Source of the DNA: Volvariella volvacea V23
Taxonomy: Eukaryota; Basidiomycota; Agaricomycetes; Agaricales; Pluteaceae
Direction: 5' to 3'
NCBI GenBank assembly: GCA_000349905.1
Contig: KB722736.1
Span: 375,635 to 403,300, forward strand
Length of the DNA: 27,666 nt
The notes under the pieces: model-generated
Databases searched by the model: none
The model's input: only the letters and a program-made list of their open reading frames with translations
What the model was told of the DNA's origin: nothing
Program-made: the position numbers and the translations under genes
In this document: positions 10,113 to 20,921 of the stretch, piece by piece
How positions within the stretch are numbered: the stretch's first letter is position 1
Layout: each line of letters opens with the position of its first letter

Positions 10113-12651
10113 ATGCAAGGGGACTATGCAGATCGACAACACCTGTTGTCGCACCAGCCCTCAGATTCTGGATTCAGCTACAAATCTGGCTCGTCGTACG
10201 GGTACTACGAAAATCAATACGCAACCCCACCAACCCCTACCGTCTATTCAATTCCAAACCCATATAAGGCCTACACCCACCGCAATCGGTAAGTACAAAG
10301 AGCGCCCAAAAAGCAACACTGAGAAAATTTTGGGCGCTAATACATGCACGCCTAAAGTCGTAGGATATGTGGACCCGGTTGTTATTGGCCAGCGCTCGTC
10401 ATCTTTGGTCAACTCTTGTTTCTTGCTGGAGCATGGGGTTTTTATATTACGGCAGCAATAATGCCTCTCCCTTTACCAAATTCCATGGCGGTCATGGCAA
10501 GGAACAATCCTCATACGATTACCTACCTCGTAACCGCGGTTGGTAGCTGTATCTCGATTTTGACCGGTTTGTGAGTGAAATGTCTCTTTGTTCTTTACCT
10601 TGAATTCAGCTTATTCGTGGGACGCGATGGATACAGTTTATACTCGCATTCCATCCGCTACGCTCTTATGATGGCTTTATCTCGACCTGTATCATTGTAT
10701 GTAGTTTCCTCAAGCATTAGTTTGGCAGCACAAGCTCCTATCCTCAACGTGAAACGATGGAAGTGGACTATCGTTGGACTAGTATGCGCTCTGGCGTTGG
10801 GGTTACAAACCGCAGGGTATTGTGTCTTGAACTACATTCTACAATTCTGTTCCTCACTGTTGCTTGCTCATGTACTAGGTGGACTACGCTTTTAACACCG
10901 CATATAATCTGGATGAAGACTAAATTAGCAGGAATAGAACTCAACATGAACGACGAAGCATTCCAAAGAACAGTTTCCAATCTCAATGCTCAGAACCTGC
11001 CAGGTATGTCGAACTACGGTGCTCCTTGACCGGTTCCTTTATATTATATTCTAACTTGATCGTGATAGATACGCTGAATAATATCTTTCCTATCATTTTG
11101 GATAGCGGTGCTGTTGCTCTCGGAGCCAAATTCGGATTGCCTGCGGCGTTGAATTGGAACCACTTCTCCTTTGTTGATTCCACGGGTATGATCCGCTATC
11201 TGCCTTCCCAATCGACCTGCTCGTTACTGATACCCAATTCTAGGAGGCATCATGCCTCCATTTTTCACTGAAACCAAAAGTATTGTGTCATCGAATACGA
11301 CTCTTCCGATCAACGCCAGAGTTGGTGCATATTTTAGAAACCCGCCGGGTTTCTTAACCAATTACACTGCCGTGCAGCAAGGTGTCACTGCAAATATAAC
11401 CTGTAGAAAGCAACAATTGGATGCGACAACCATACCCGCTGTACAAGTGCGCACAGACTGGGTGACACGCCTCTCAGCAGACCCTACTATCGAACTTAGC
11501 AATATTAGCCTGGCTCGAACATGGATGGAGATAGACTGTGGGCACCCAAGGAACACCACATGTATGTGCAGTTGGCATATAATCGATTATCTCCTCTCAC
11601 GTTGAACGTGGCTAGTGCTCCCCTTCTTTACTAATTGGGACTCCTCTAGACCTGAACCCAATAATGCAATATATGTTGGGGCTTGTATATCACCAGAGGG
11701 CATTTACGGTACGACTTCGTTCGTGGTAAATCAGCATACCGAACTTGACACTATTTTTCATGGTAGACTATGTCTTCAAGGGAACGGGAGTTTACACTTA
11801 TCTTGGTACAACAATATGTACAGTTGAACCGCAAGTCACGCAAGTTCTTGTACAATACCTCGATCACGATACCGACGACAGCAAGGCGAGATTAGTTTCA
11901 ATTCTGGATGTTGTCCATCGACAAGCGTCCGCTACTTCTGGCTATGCGCCCAGTCTTGCTCTGCAACGCGCGTTCTCATTTTGGCAGGGTATAGCGAGCA
12001 ATTTAATGGGGGACGCTCTCACGTCCTTCTACGTTGGTAGAGAGGATGAAGATAACATTGTCCCACGGCTAATGGTATGGACTTATGAGTGCAGGACTTT
12101 GTACGTTTTAACCCACCTGATTGCGATCTTATGCAGGAACCATTCTTGACCGGGGTATTCGAATTCGGTTCTACAGTAAGTTGACGTCTTTCCAGGTTCT
12201 GATCATGACGTAGCCAATTCATTCCATTCAGCTATTCCGAATAGGCTTATCCGAAAGGCCAAACCCGTTCCTACCTGATGGCGTGTCGCAAATCACAGAA
12301 AGCTCATATATAACGTATGAAGGGACGTACTCTACGGAGACTATTGGATGGGCCCAACTCCCTCACGGCATTCCCCTCATTTTGTTCGCTCCCACCTTCG
12401 TTACGGCAGTTTCCGTCATCATCGTCATATACACATTGTTCAAGGCACCCGGTCACACTGGAGATGAAGAGGCATACTCCTTTGATCCCTACGATACGCT
12501 GCACGTTGTGGGCGCTACCGCGCGAGGAGATCTCACCATCATGCAATTCCCAGATTTTGACGAGGGGGAGCAGTATTTATCGACGAGCGAGGCCGTAATG
12601 GTTACGTTGAAGAGAGCAGAGGGTCGGCCGTTGGGATTCCGACACAGGTGA
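10113..12651 (+). CDS. Uncharacterised multi-pass membrane protein with large ectodomain (662 aa)
   Basis: Function unknown; I recognise it only as a type of membrane protein seen in Agaricomycetes. Exons: 10113-10288, 10358-10570, 10637-10816, 10879-11003, 11069-11185, 11244-11561, 11616-11708, 11767-12074, 12137-12175, 12232-12651. Phases agree and the total is 1989 nt. The N-terminus is short and polar (YGYYENQYATPPTPTVYS). Predicted membrane segments are about residues 68-90 (YWPALVIFGQLLFLAGAWGF), 112-132 (TITYLVTAVGSCISILTGF) and 171-192 (WTIVGLVCALALGLQTAGW). A soluble region of roughly 370 residues follows, with N-glycosylation sequons at N288, N310, N321, N357 and N374. A last membrane segment at about 570-593 (LILFAPTFVTAVSVIIVIYTLF) precedes an acidic cytosolic tail of about 70 residues. 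The start is the first ATG after an in-frame stop at 10062; a missing 5' exon is possible. Confidence 0.85.
10301..10338 (+). repeat. Perfect 11-bp inverted repeat (hairpin) inside intron 1
   Basis: AGCGCCCAAAA at 10301-10311 is the exact reverse complement of TTTTGGGCGCT at 10328-10338. The loop is 16 nt. It sits in the 69-nt intron 10289-10357, between the donor and the only good branch-site candidate (CTAAT at 10337-10341), whose first two bases are part of the stem. Confidence 0.8.
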
Positions 12652-14079
12652 AGGTGCGTGTGGACGGGATTGTTATCGTAATATCTTTTGTCTACTTCAT
12701 ATGGATGATTTGTTGGGCTCAAGGCATGGTTGCTTTTTTGTAAAACCTATTCCCTTTGTCGAGCATCGCTTGCTGGTAAAACCCCTGTTTCTCCTAACTA
12801 CCCTTGTTTACTTAGCCTAGCTGCCCCGACTCGGGCTTGGCTATCATATACCCTACCTAATCCCTACATTAGTACGAAATTAAAGGCAATCAGCTGTACA
12901 TTTGCAGATGATGGATCCCGAAATCCTAGGAGATAAGGAAATTAGTATGCCATGCGGGTACCAAAGAATTGCTTACTGACGCTTGAGCCAGTATAGCGCG
13001 TCTTGGCTCGGGTACGGCGATGATGAGCTCATTCAAGTATAGTGCTGGGACCTTTTTAGAGGATTTTGGAGGGTTAGATCCGGGAAATACCTTCTAACTT
13101 AACATCAACAAGCTCGCGATGAGGAATACACCACCGATGGTACAAGGTTGTGCGCGCTTGAGGCTGTCACATATGGTCTAGTATACATACACCCTGCACG
13201 CCTTCCAACTCGTAACTAACCGGGGGCTACTAGAATTCCATGCGATAAGCAAACCCGTTCGGTCATGAAGGACACGTGAACTTTGGGTTCACTACGTTGC
13301 AAATAGCACACATGTAATACTACCCCCATTAATTTCGATACTGATGACGTGAGTGCAGATAAGCACTGATCCGAGGTTGAAAGCTTGACCTTGTCCTGAG
13401 GACTATTCCATCGATAACTTGTAGGCGGTGATGCATCCAATATCAGCTTGTAAATATATCCCGAGTCGACTTCGCAACGGACGAAAATTGCGGCGTTGAG
13501 AGCCTGCCTCGTTGCTTTATTCGAGGAATAGGACAGGCAAAGGCATTAAAGGCTCTCGAGTGGGTGGCGTTGATTACCATCGACTCGGGAAGGTGCAACG
13601 TGCAACGTTCTGGCATTCCAACTTGAACACTCTGTCATGTGCTGTGTGAATGCGGGGCGAGCCGATGCCAAGTTATATTAAACTTCATTTCGTGAGTAAT
13701 CCCACTCCACCCACCCAGTATTAGAAGTTAAAACTCCAGAACTGGCCCATCTATTTTTTTTTCCACTCAGGCAAAGCAATGTCGATTATGTGCATGTGAG
13801 TACATAGCAAATACATTTCAAATTGATGTGATTATCGATGAGAGCTATCCAAATAACCGTGACGTAGCGCAAAACCCTGACGACCTTATAAACAGACCCC
13901 CCTGTGTGGGTCCCAACCAAATCACTTCTAATCCTCCCCAAACCACTTCCTCTCGCTCACATTCCATACATATACAAGGATAAGATTAGAACCAAGCAAG
14001 CAACCCTCGGCGAACACGGGCGCGATGTTGCTGACTTTGGTTTCGAGGAGGTGAGGGAGCTTGCCACCAGACAAGCGGA
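12652..14079. other. Convergent intergenic region
   Basis: About 1.4 kb between the 3' ends of two convergent genes. Short ORFs (for example 12730-12936, 13216-13440 minus, 13904-14128) carry no motif and no consistent splice links. A nested set of inverted repeats lies at 13459-13590; otherwise I see nothing I can support. Confidence 0.55.
13459..13590. repeat. Nested inverted repeats
   Basis: TCCCGAGTCGA at 13459-13469 is matched by its exact reverse complement TCGACTCGGGA at 13580-13590. Inside it, GAGAGCCT near 13508 pairs with AGGCTCTC near 13550. The core also holds short complements such as CCTCG/CGAGG and CCTG/CAGG. The arms are short and separated by unpaired sequence, so this may be a structured RNA, a decayed palindromic insertion or chance. 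Confidence 0.5.
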
Positions 14080-15739
14080 TCACTCACCGCCCACCTCCAA
14101 GCCTTTGCTTGAGGAGGCGGCGGTGTGAGTGCCCCGGCTGGAGCTTCCCTCCCCTCTATCCTCCTCGTTATCGGGTTTACGCTCAGGCGAGTCCGTGGTG
14201 GACACATCCTCGAGAGGTATCGAAATCCTGGTATCGTCCATAGTGCCGTGCGTGGTATCCCTTGCGAAGATGATCTGGGAGAACTTGGGGGCTGATAGAG
14301 TAGGGTCGTCCGCGCTCTTCCGTTTGCGGGCGTTTAGTGTAGCAAGGTGTACGTTGGAATATAGTCGACCGAGAACAGCGAGACTAGAGAGGGATGATAA
14401 GCGTTGTTAGCGGCATCAAACAAGAGAATTGAGTGGTGACTCACGGGACGAAGTGGATATAATTCGTTCGACATGTAAAGAATAGAACCAATAATAATAC
14501 GCCCACCGTCACAATAATAGCCCCAGTCTCCAAGAAGCATGTGACGAACAGCTCGAGAGCGAGTTGTACGCCCTTTTCAGTACTCTCTTTACGAGGCTTG
14601 ATTAACTGGATTAGAAGAGGTAAGAACGCGGTTCCTGAGGTCATCAAATGATACGTACCATCAAGTAGAGAGATGCTGCCACTGCTGTGTCGCAAAGAAC
14701 TGTTGTACCAATCCATACCTGTGATAGCTAAGTCATCGATCTCAATCAAGGACCAAGGTACTCACGCCAAATATCGGATAAGTGTGATGCCATTCTCGAG
14801 GCTGGCGACCGATGGCGAAATACTGGAGTGCAAACGATTAGTTTCGAGTCATAAAGACTTGGACATCGGACACACCTTGACGACGACGCCGATACTGGTG
14901 CCTAATTGAGTGAGGGAGAGCTATCACAAGGTTGGCATAGAGAAAAGGCGGTGCAAAAGAAGTGCTCACTGCCCCAATAGCGCAACTGACGCCACGCCAC
15001 GTAGTCGCCGACTCCCGTTCCTTGCTCAAGTCATAGATACGCCTGGTATTAGCCTGAGCTTTAGCAACGCAACGGCGTCTTGGGACAAGCGAGCTCACCA
15101 TGCGAACCACATCTGCACCACGAATGCAACTATGGTACAGGAATTTAGTTCAGCCATAAATCACGTTATGACCCTCTGAAAGAACACTCACTGAAGGCGT
15201 TTACCGAAGGAAGGACAACCGCGGTGCGGGGGAGCTGAGCAAATGGATCCGGACCGCCCCAGTTCATGATAATAATCTGCCAGGAGCTACTCGTGACGAG
15301 TAGCGTCTGTATGAACGCGAATCCGAAAACTGCAAACGCTACGACTTGCTGTCAGCATGCCCGACTGGGACCGAGAGGCAAACACGTAGCGTACCATATA
15401 TCCTTATCCTCCACGGGTCACCCTTCTGCGTCACAGTCCAGTAGTCATCTACATCACCATTAGGATCAGTCCATTACAGTCCCAACAGAATCAACTCACG
15501 CATCTGAATGCAGTTGGCACCGAAATAGAACCAACTGAGCATGAGAGCGAGAAACTAAAAACGATTAGATCGTACGTAAGTCGCATCGGCATGACAAGTG
15601 CCCGTACCCATGGACCAATTCTTGGAAGGAAGCAAAACAACATCAGCACATCCACCAATGCACGATGTCGATGAGCCACTTACAATACCCTATACACCTT
15701 TACCAAGTCTGGATCTACCACCTGAGTGATAGACGACAT
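14080..15739 (-). CDS. DUF6534-domain seven-helix-like membrane protein (351 aa, 12 exons)
   Basis: A fungal integral membrane protein of the DUF6534 family, abundant in Agaricomycetes and without known function. Exons, 5' to 3' on the minus strand: 15739-15684, 15620-15608, 15554-15500, 15448-15395, 15338-15192, 15129-15099, 15042-14970, 14920-14876, 14822-14766, 14718-14659, 14605-14445, 14383-14080. Phases agree and the total is 1056 nt. Diagnostic segments are the N-terminal (L/I)GPW (VLIGPWFLALML), then FVVQMWFAWRIYDLS, LSLTQLGTSIGVVVK, VWIGTTVLCDTAVAASLYLM, ELFVTCFLETGAIIVTVG and LGRLYSNVHLATLNAR. The last three are the C-terminal DUF6534 signature. About seven hydrophobic segments are visible. 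The C-terminal ~80 residues are hydrophilic, acidic and Ser/Thr-rich, probably cytosolic. A 13-nt exon (15620-15608) encodes only the IGPW core. The gene appears intact. Confidence 0.92.
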
Positions 15740-15875
15740 CTTGCCAACAACCCACAAGAACGCAGCACTTGAAGCGGAGTAGCGGAGCCCGGTGGTCGGG
15801 GTGGGGGATGTGAAGCTCGAATTCACGCCTCTCGGGGGGAAGGGCGAAGAGGTAAGAGGAGAAAAGGAGGGCGCG

Positions 15876-15883
15876 TTATAAAA
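15876..15883 (-). promoter_or_regulatory. Possible TATA box of the DUF6534 gene
   Basis: On the minus strand the sequence reads TTTTATAA, about 140 bp upstream of the start codon at 15739. Spacing is similar to the metacaspase TATA box. Sequence and position are the only evidence. Confidence 0.4.
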
Positions 15884-17098
15884 GGTGGATAAGCGGCAGA
15901 CGAACGGTCCCAAAAAGAGCACCAAACAACCAGGGGTGCAACCAACTAAATGGTTATCACCCACTCCGTCGGTTGAGAGGGTGCTGCTAGGGTGTTTTAC
16001 ACAACCAGCGAATTAGGGAGTGGGGGGACAGATAAACAGGAAAAAAAGGGAGAGGGCGGTGGGGGAAAGGAAATGGCCAGATTGTGCAGACAACTATTTA
16101 TCCTCCAAAAGTCCGTTTCGTGACACAGTTCATTCAATTGATTTCTACTTCTTTGCAGCGGACGGGGGACTCGGAGGGATGGCTTTGTGTGTGCGAGGGG
16201 CGATCGAGGAGAGGTGAATTGAAACGAGCGCAGTGGATTCCCTTTTCCAAAACCCCCAGGGGCAAGCGAAAAAGCTTGGAGAATACAGTCAGAGTGGAAG
16301 AAAAGGAGGTCGGGGGAGCAGGCCAGAAGATTGTATAGTTGGATGGGACAGTGGGAAATGGTGGGATAAACACAGTTGTAGGCGATTACCCTGAACGCCA
16401 CAACCATTCCGGAAATGGTGTTTCTTTTCGCTCTTTTGAGGCGACCCTAGGGGGTTACTTAGCTGGCAATGAGGGGGGCCTCTCGGAAGTTGATGACATT
16501 CGGAGAAACGTACGTGCCAATGGCAGGTCTTGGTAAATTTCCGGACGATCGAGAGAGATGTGAGTCTTACCCCGGATCGAGAGGACGGGATGGAGCAGAG
16601 ATGGGATCGTCATGCTGGATGGATGCATCCGCGTATTGAGAGCGCACCGGCTGTGGGTTCAATTGGAGTCCGTCCCTTGGAATTGAATAAACAGAGCACC
16701 CCCTGTCCAGACCCGACACAACGGACCCGTTTGGTCGGCACCGCGCTACGCTCTTCAATGCACAAAAATCTAGAAAGACTTCAACGAACGAATGTGAAGT
16801 AAGAAGAGCTAGAACTGTCATGACTGCGCTTCAACGGCGCTGGGACCAGAGCACATCAAGCTACCAGTGCTCCGTTCACAGTGGAAAAGTAGTTCCGGAA
16901 ATATCGGACACTGTCCATAGCAAGTGGAGATAACCACCCAATACAATACAATTGATCAAAACGAATCATTCAAGTTGTACATGAACGCATCCATACCAAA
17001 ACTTCCGCCAAGAAGCCACAACCCAACATTTCATCTCAGAAGCAACCCCGATAACGTACAAAAGAAGGATGGGAGAAACACGAATATTTCTGCATCAT
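15884..17098. other. Intergenic region upstream of the DUF6534 gene
   Basis: About 1.2 kb between the DUF6534 promoter and the 3' end of the cullin gene. ORFs on both strands (16020-16217, 15997-16407 minus, 16530-16802) are low-complexity shadows without motifs. I see no RNA gene or clear repeat. Confidence 0.55.
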
Positions 17099-20000
17099 TC
17101 AAGCAACGTATAGGAAGGTGTTCTTATCCTTCTCACTCCTTTCCAAATAATCACTCTCCACCAACGAATCAATCCGTCGTTTAATGTCCTCAACAGAGGG
17201 TGAGAAGTGATTTTTCACCGCATCGATAGTCGCCGCTTTGAGCTTCTCGTACGTCAACTCCTTACGGGCCTTCATAATACGAACGATAGCCGCATCCAAA
17301 TAATGCTTCCTATCACCCTCAATCATCTGTTGCGTCCGTTTCGACTCCTCGGGCTATCAACACAATTCAAATCAGAAAACCCACGAAAAAAAAAAAAAAA
17401 AAAAAAAGTAAGAGGGAAAAGCAGAGAGAAAATAAGCACAAAAAAAGAAACAAAATCAGCCCAATCGTCAGCGGCGGAGATCGCCCTATGAATAGAACCC
17501 TTCCAAAAGGAACAAAGAAAAACGGGGGCAAAGGAACGCCCTTCCCTTGCCCTTGCCCCCCAAAATATGCAGAAAGACCAAAGACCCAAAAATACATACC
17601 GAAACTTTCGCCTGAATCGAGTTGATGTGCACCTTTGGGTGGGGATCTTCAAAATCGGGGTTGAACCTGAACACGTCCTCGTCCTCAACCTCCCTCCCGG
17701 CCGGGACTTTTCGCAGCACCTTCTTCTTGCCGCAGGCTAGACTCTGCAGCGTCCGCCTCAGTTCTGCGTCGTCTGTACAGGCAGTGAACGTGTTAGCATA
17801 CCCGCCCGGTGCTCGAGCTGTTATCAAGCGTGAAAAGGGAGCGCGAGCTTACTCATCCGAGTCGCCTCGAGGATCTCGGGGTACTTGATGTCATCCCCGT
17901 CGTTGAAGAGGAGGAGAACGATGGCCTGGTACAAGCTAACCGACAGCTCCTTCGACCCCGCCTTGAACCTCGCCTTCAGCGTCGCGGTCCCGAGCGCATG
18001 GTCAAACGACAGCACATGGCCAGAGTGTTTCTGCTTATAGTACTCCGTAAACCTCGTTATCTGCTCTTGCATCTGCGGGAGTGAGCGGAGGCGCGTCAGG
18101 GAGGGGAGGACATCAAACATATCGGTATTGAGCGGCCGGGCGAGCATGAGTGATGAATGATGGGACTCACATTCATAGGCAAGTCAACGCTCTGCTGCTG
18201 GACCGTAAACGGCCACGCACTGCGCTGCAACACCATGACGGACAGCTTCTGCCCTGGATGCGCCGCATCCAGCCGCGCATGATAATCCCTCATAAGCTCC
18301 CTCGACAACGCAAGGTCCTTGAACATCTCCTCTCCCATCCCAAACTCGGGATCATATTCTAAAAAAAGAACCGCAACAAGGTGGGAAGGAAGGGAAAAAA
18401 AAAAAGGGAATCGCGGATCAGTATATGAATGTTCGTGCTCCACCTCCCAGATCGGGAGTGGGTAGTGGGATCGCCAATCAAAGGAAATCAAACGTAAACG
18501 CAAACGCAAAAGCTTACTTTCTTTCAGTTTCTTCAGCATGGCCGCCTCAAAGTCGTCAGACGCGCTCTTCTCCAATAACAACCTCTTCGCCAACGCCCTA
18601 TGATAGAACGTCCTAAACACGTCCTTATCATCCGTAAACCTATACAACGCCAGCACCGAATCGAGCAACGCCTCGAATTGAGCATCAGAGCTAGATCCCT
18701 GTCCTCTCCTCATAGCCTTGTCCAAGTACTTCGCAATCATCTCGGCGGGCTTACTCGGGCGTTTCTTGAACCCGTTCGTAAACGCATCCGAGAGCGCGTA
18801 CACAAAGTCTCGATGGGGCTGGAGGTTGTTGGTGCTAGTCGACGCGATGGGGAAATCCTTGGAATCAGGTTTGCTGGAATGGGCGTTATCGCGCGCAGCC
18901 GCCGCCGCCGCGGTGCCATCGGCAGAACTGGACCCTTGGGATTTCTCCACTAAAAACGCCTTGTTGACTGCCCTATCAGCGAACGCCTTGAGGTCTAGAA
19001 GTCGTTCTAGCATCTTGTCATCCTGATTGCTGTCGGAAACAACTTCGGATACCGCTTTCTATAAGACCGTTGTTAATTGACCCCGAGAAGTACGGAAAAG
19101 ACCTGCCTCGAGGTACCTCTTGAAGCACTGGCAGAGCAGGGTGACCTGGGAAATGCGAGAGAACAGGGTGAACATGGCAGCGAGTCCGTCCAAATTCTTT
19201 TCTTTCATGTAAGGCTCAACTGAGTAATTCGGACCGTCAGCCGAAGTAATTGAGTACTGTCACTAGCGTGGCGCGTACCTGTTGTGACGACCCATTCCAG
19301 CCTATCGTCCCATAGGGTGTTCTCTGTAGTCTTCCGGACGAGGGCCCAGCTCCCGATAAGCAAAACGTCCTTCGCTCTTTGTTCCTCTTCTTCAATCCGA
19401 TGCCGAACGTGTCTGAAGTAAGCCTCGGAGTCATTCTTCATCTTCTCGTAACATTCCGTTGACTCGGAAGAGTAGAATGATTCCGTTAGATCGATGTAAT
19501 GATTTTCAAAGATTGCATATTGCTTGTGTACCACGAGGTGGGAGATCAGTTTGGTGATTTGCGGGCGTGCGTCATGAGGGAGCCTGGAACCAGTCAGACC
19601 CGGAGCGTGGTAGCACTCAATTTAGAAATGAATACCTGTATTTCCTCTCCCAAGTTAGCCACGCCGCAATACCATCGCGTAAGCGGGTTGCAATTTCGAC
19701 GTGTTCGAAGATTCTCTCCGTGAACAAGAGATAAGCGAGGTCTCTGGGGCAGGATTAGCAGCCAAGTCAAACTAAACATGACTCAGCATTCACCTGGTGC
19801 TCAACAGCTGGTTTTTCCCGAGTATGTATGCTTGGTCTAGGTAAGTCAACAAAGACTTGAGAAGATGCTACAACGAAATTCAATCATAGGAAGGGCTAAT
19901 CGAGCTCAATAAGCACTTACAATCTGGTTCTCAAACCAATCGCACGCTTCGACAAACTTGCTAAGCCACCTAATTGCACTCTGCCCTGCCTTTGATTCCG

Positions 20001-20743
20001 CAGGCAGTTCATCCACATCCATAGCAGTTCCCGTGTCCGCATCCGCTTGAAGCAACTTGCTTGCCAACTTCCCAAGACCTTTCTCCAGCTCGAGTTTCAA
20101 AGACCCATAGAGGTCCTCCCCCCGACCAGCAACGGTGATGACGTATTGACACGCTCGGTAGATAACCTCGTAGGTGGCGGGCACGTTCTCATATGTATCT
20201 TTGGCCAAAAGCACGCTGATACAGCGACGGACGAGATCAAGGTGTGGATCTCGTTCAGTTGCGGCCTTGCCTTTACGGACGGTATTACGTGTCAGCGGGG
20301 GCCATGTCTAACGACTCAAGCAACCTACCCCCAATACCCTTCCCGGAGGTGACAATCTCGATCTTGACCACATTCCTAGGTTTCTGCTCCACCGCATTCA
20401 AAGCCCCTATGCCCTTCCCCCCTCCGCCACTCGTGGCCTCCGCCGCATCAGCAACGACGGCACCACCGTCTCCTAGCGCCGTGCCTGGCTTGTTCGGGTT
20501 TCGATTCTGGACAGACCTAATAGAGGAAGCAGAAGCCGCATCAGAGTCCGTGTCCAATCTGCTCGTTTTCCTACGGGATGCGGACCCATCGTCAGATGAA
20601 CCCGTCAAGGTCCTCGACACGGACGGCCGGGCTCCACTCGTGCTGGCACTGCCAGCGAGCGAGTCATCGGTAATTGAGGATCTGAGTGCGCTGAACGCCT
20701 TGGACGTCGGTGGGAAGGTCAAGAGATCAAAGACGGTCGTCAT
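17099..20743 (-). CDS. CUL4: Cullin, probably CUL4-type ubiquitin-ligase scaffold (913 aa, 11 exons)
   Basis: Cullins hold a RING protein at the C-terminus and a substrate adaptor (DDB1 for CUL4) at the N-terminus of cullin-RING ubiquitin ligases. Exons, 5' to 3' on the minus strand: 20743-20329, 20270-19921, 19867-19794, 19743-19636, 19583-19279, 19219-19103, 19054-18518, 18358-18171, 18072-17853, 17772-17600, 17353-17099. Phases agree and the total is 2742 nt. The first ~140 residues are a Ser/Ala-rich extension. Cullin repeats follow (LLKSLLTYLDQAYILG; MKNDSEAYFRHVRHRIEEEE). The cullin homology region has IAKYLDKAMRRG, DKDVFRTFYHRALAKRLL and EMFKDLALSRELM. The neddylation domain contains LDAAIVRIMKARK, placing the NEDD8 lysine at K857. 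The protein ends FLYVA. KVHINSIQAKVS and the LDAAIVRIMK context favour CUL4 over CUL1 or CUL3. Introns 18359-18517 (159 nt) and 17354-17599 (246 nt) are long for this window. Confidence 0.92.
17386..17407 (+). repeat. 22-nt poly(A) tract (poly-T in the transcript) in the last cullin intron
   Basis: An uninterrupted run of 22 A on the plus strand. In the cullin transcript it is a U-run about 30 nt upstream of the last 3' splice site (17354), so it extends the polypyrimidine tract. Length polymorphism and sequencing error are likely here. Confidence 0.85.
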
Positions 20744-20887
20744 CGTTGATTGCGAGCGACGACGTCGAGGAGAGGTGGCCGTGAGAGAGATGAGATGTCC
20801 GCGTCGATGACGGCCGAGACGGCGGGCACACGCATTTGTCATTCCCCGGCTATGATTGGTTCGCCGTTCGGACCGATATGTGTTGGA

Positions 20888-20921
20888 GATAAGATAAGAT
20901 GGGAAGATAAGATCTTATCTT
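20888..20921. promoter_or_regulatory. Cluster of four GATAAG sites, including an 18-bp palindrome
   Basis: GATAAG occurs at 20888-20893, 20893-20898 and 20906-20911, and as CTTATC at 20914-20919. The last two form a perfect palindrome, AAGATAAGATCTTATCTT (20904-20921). The cluster lies about 145-180 bp upstream of the cullin start codon. GATA-family zinc-finger proteins in fungi (nitrogen, iron and light responses) bind HGATAR. Control of the cullin gene by such a factor is inference. Confidence 0.55.

Noticed and set aside
16134..16407. Several short ORFs on both strands near the DUF6534 promoter
   Set aside because: They are purine/pyrimidine-biased, overlap one another, and have no splice partners or motifs.
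17486..17827. Minus-strand 113-codon ORF ending in hydrophobic sequence
   Set aside because: It is cullin exon 10 read through into the following intron; the hydrophobic part is intronic T-rich sequence.
18359..18517. In-frame stretch inside the cullin ORF, possibly 53 extra residues
   Set aside because: It is 159 nt with GTAAGC and TTTTTTTAG ends, and removal joins KLKE to the conserved EMFKDLALS region. Retention would insert unrelated sequence.
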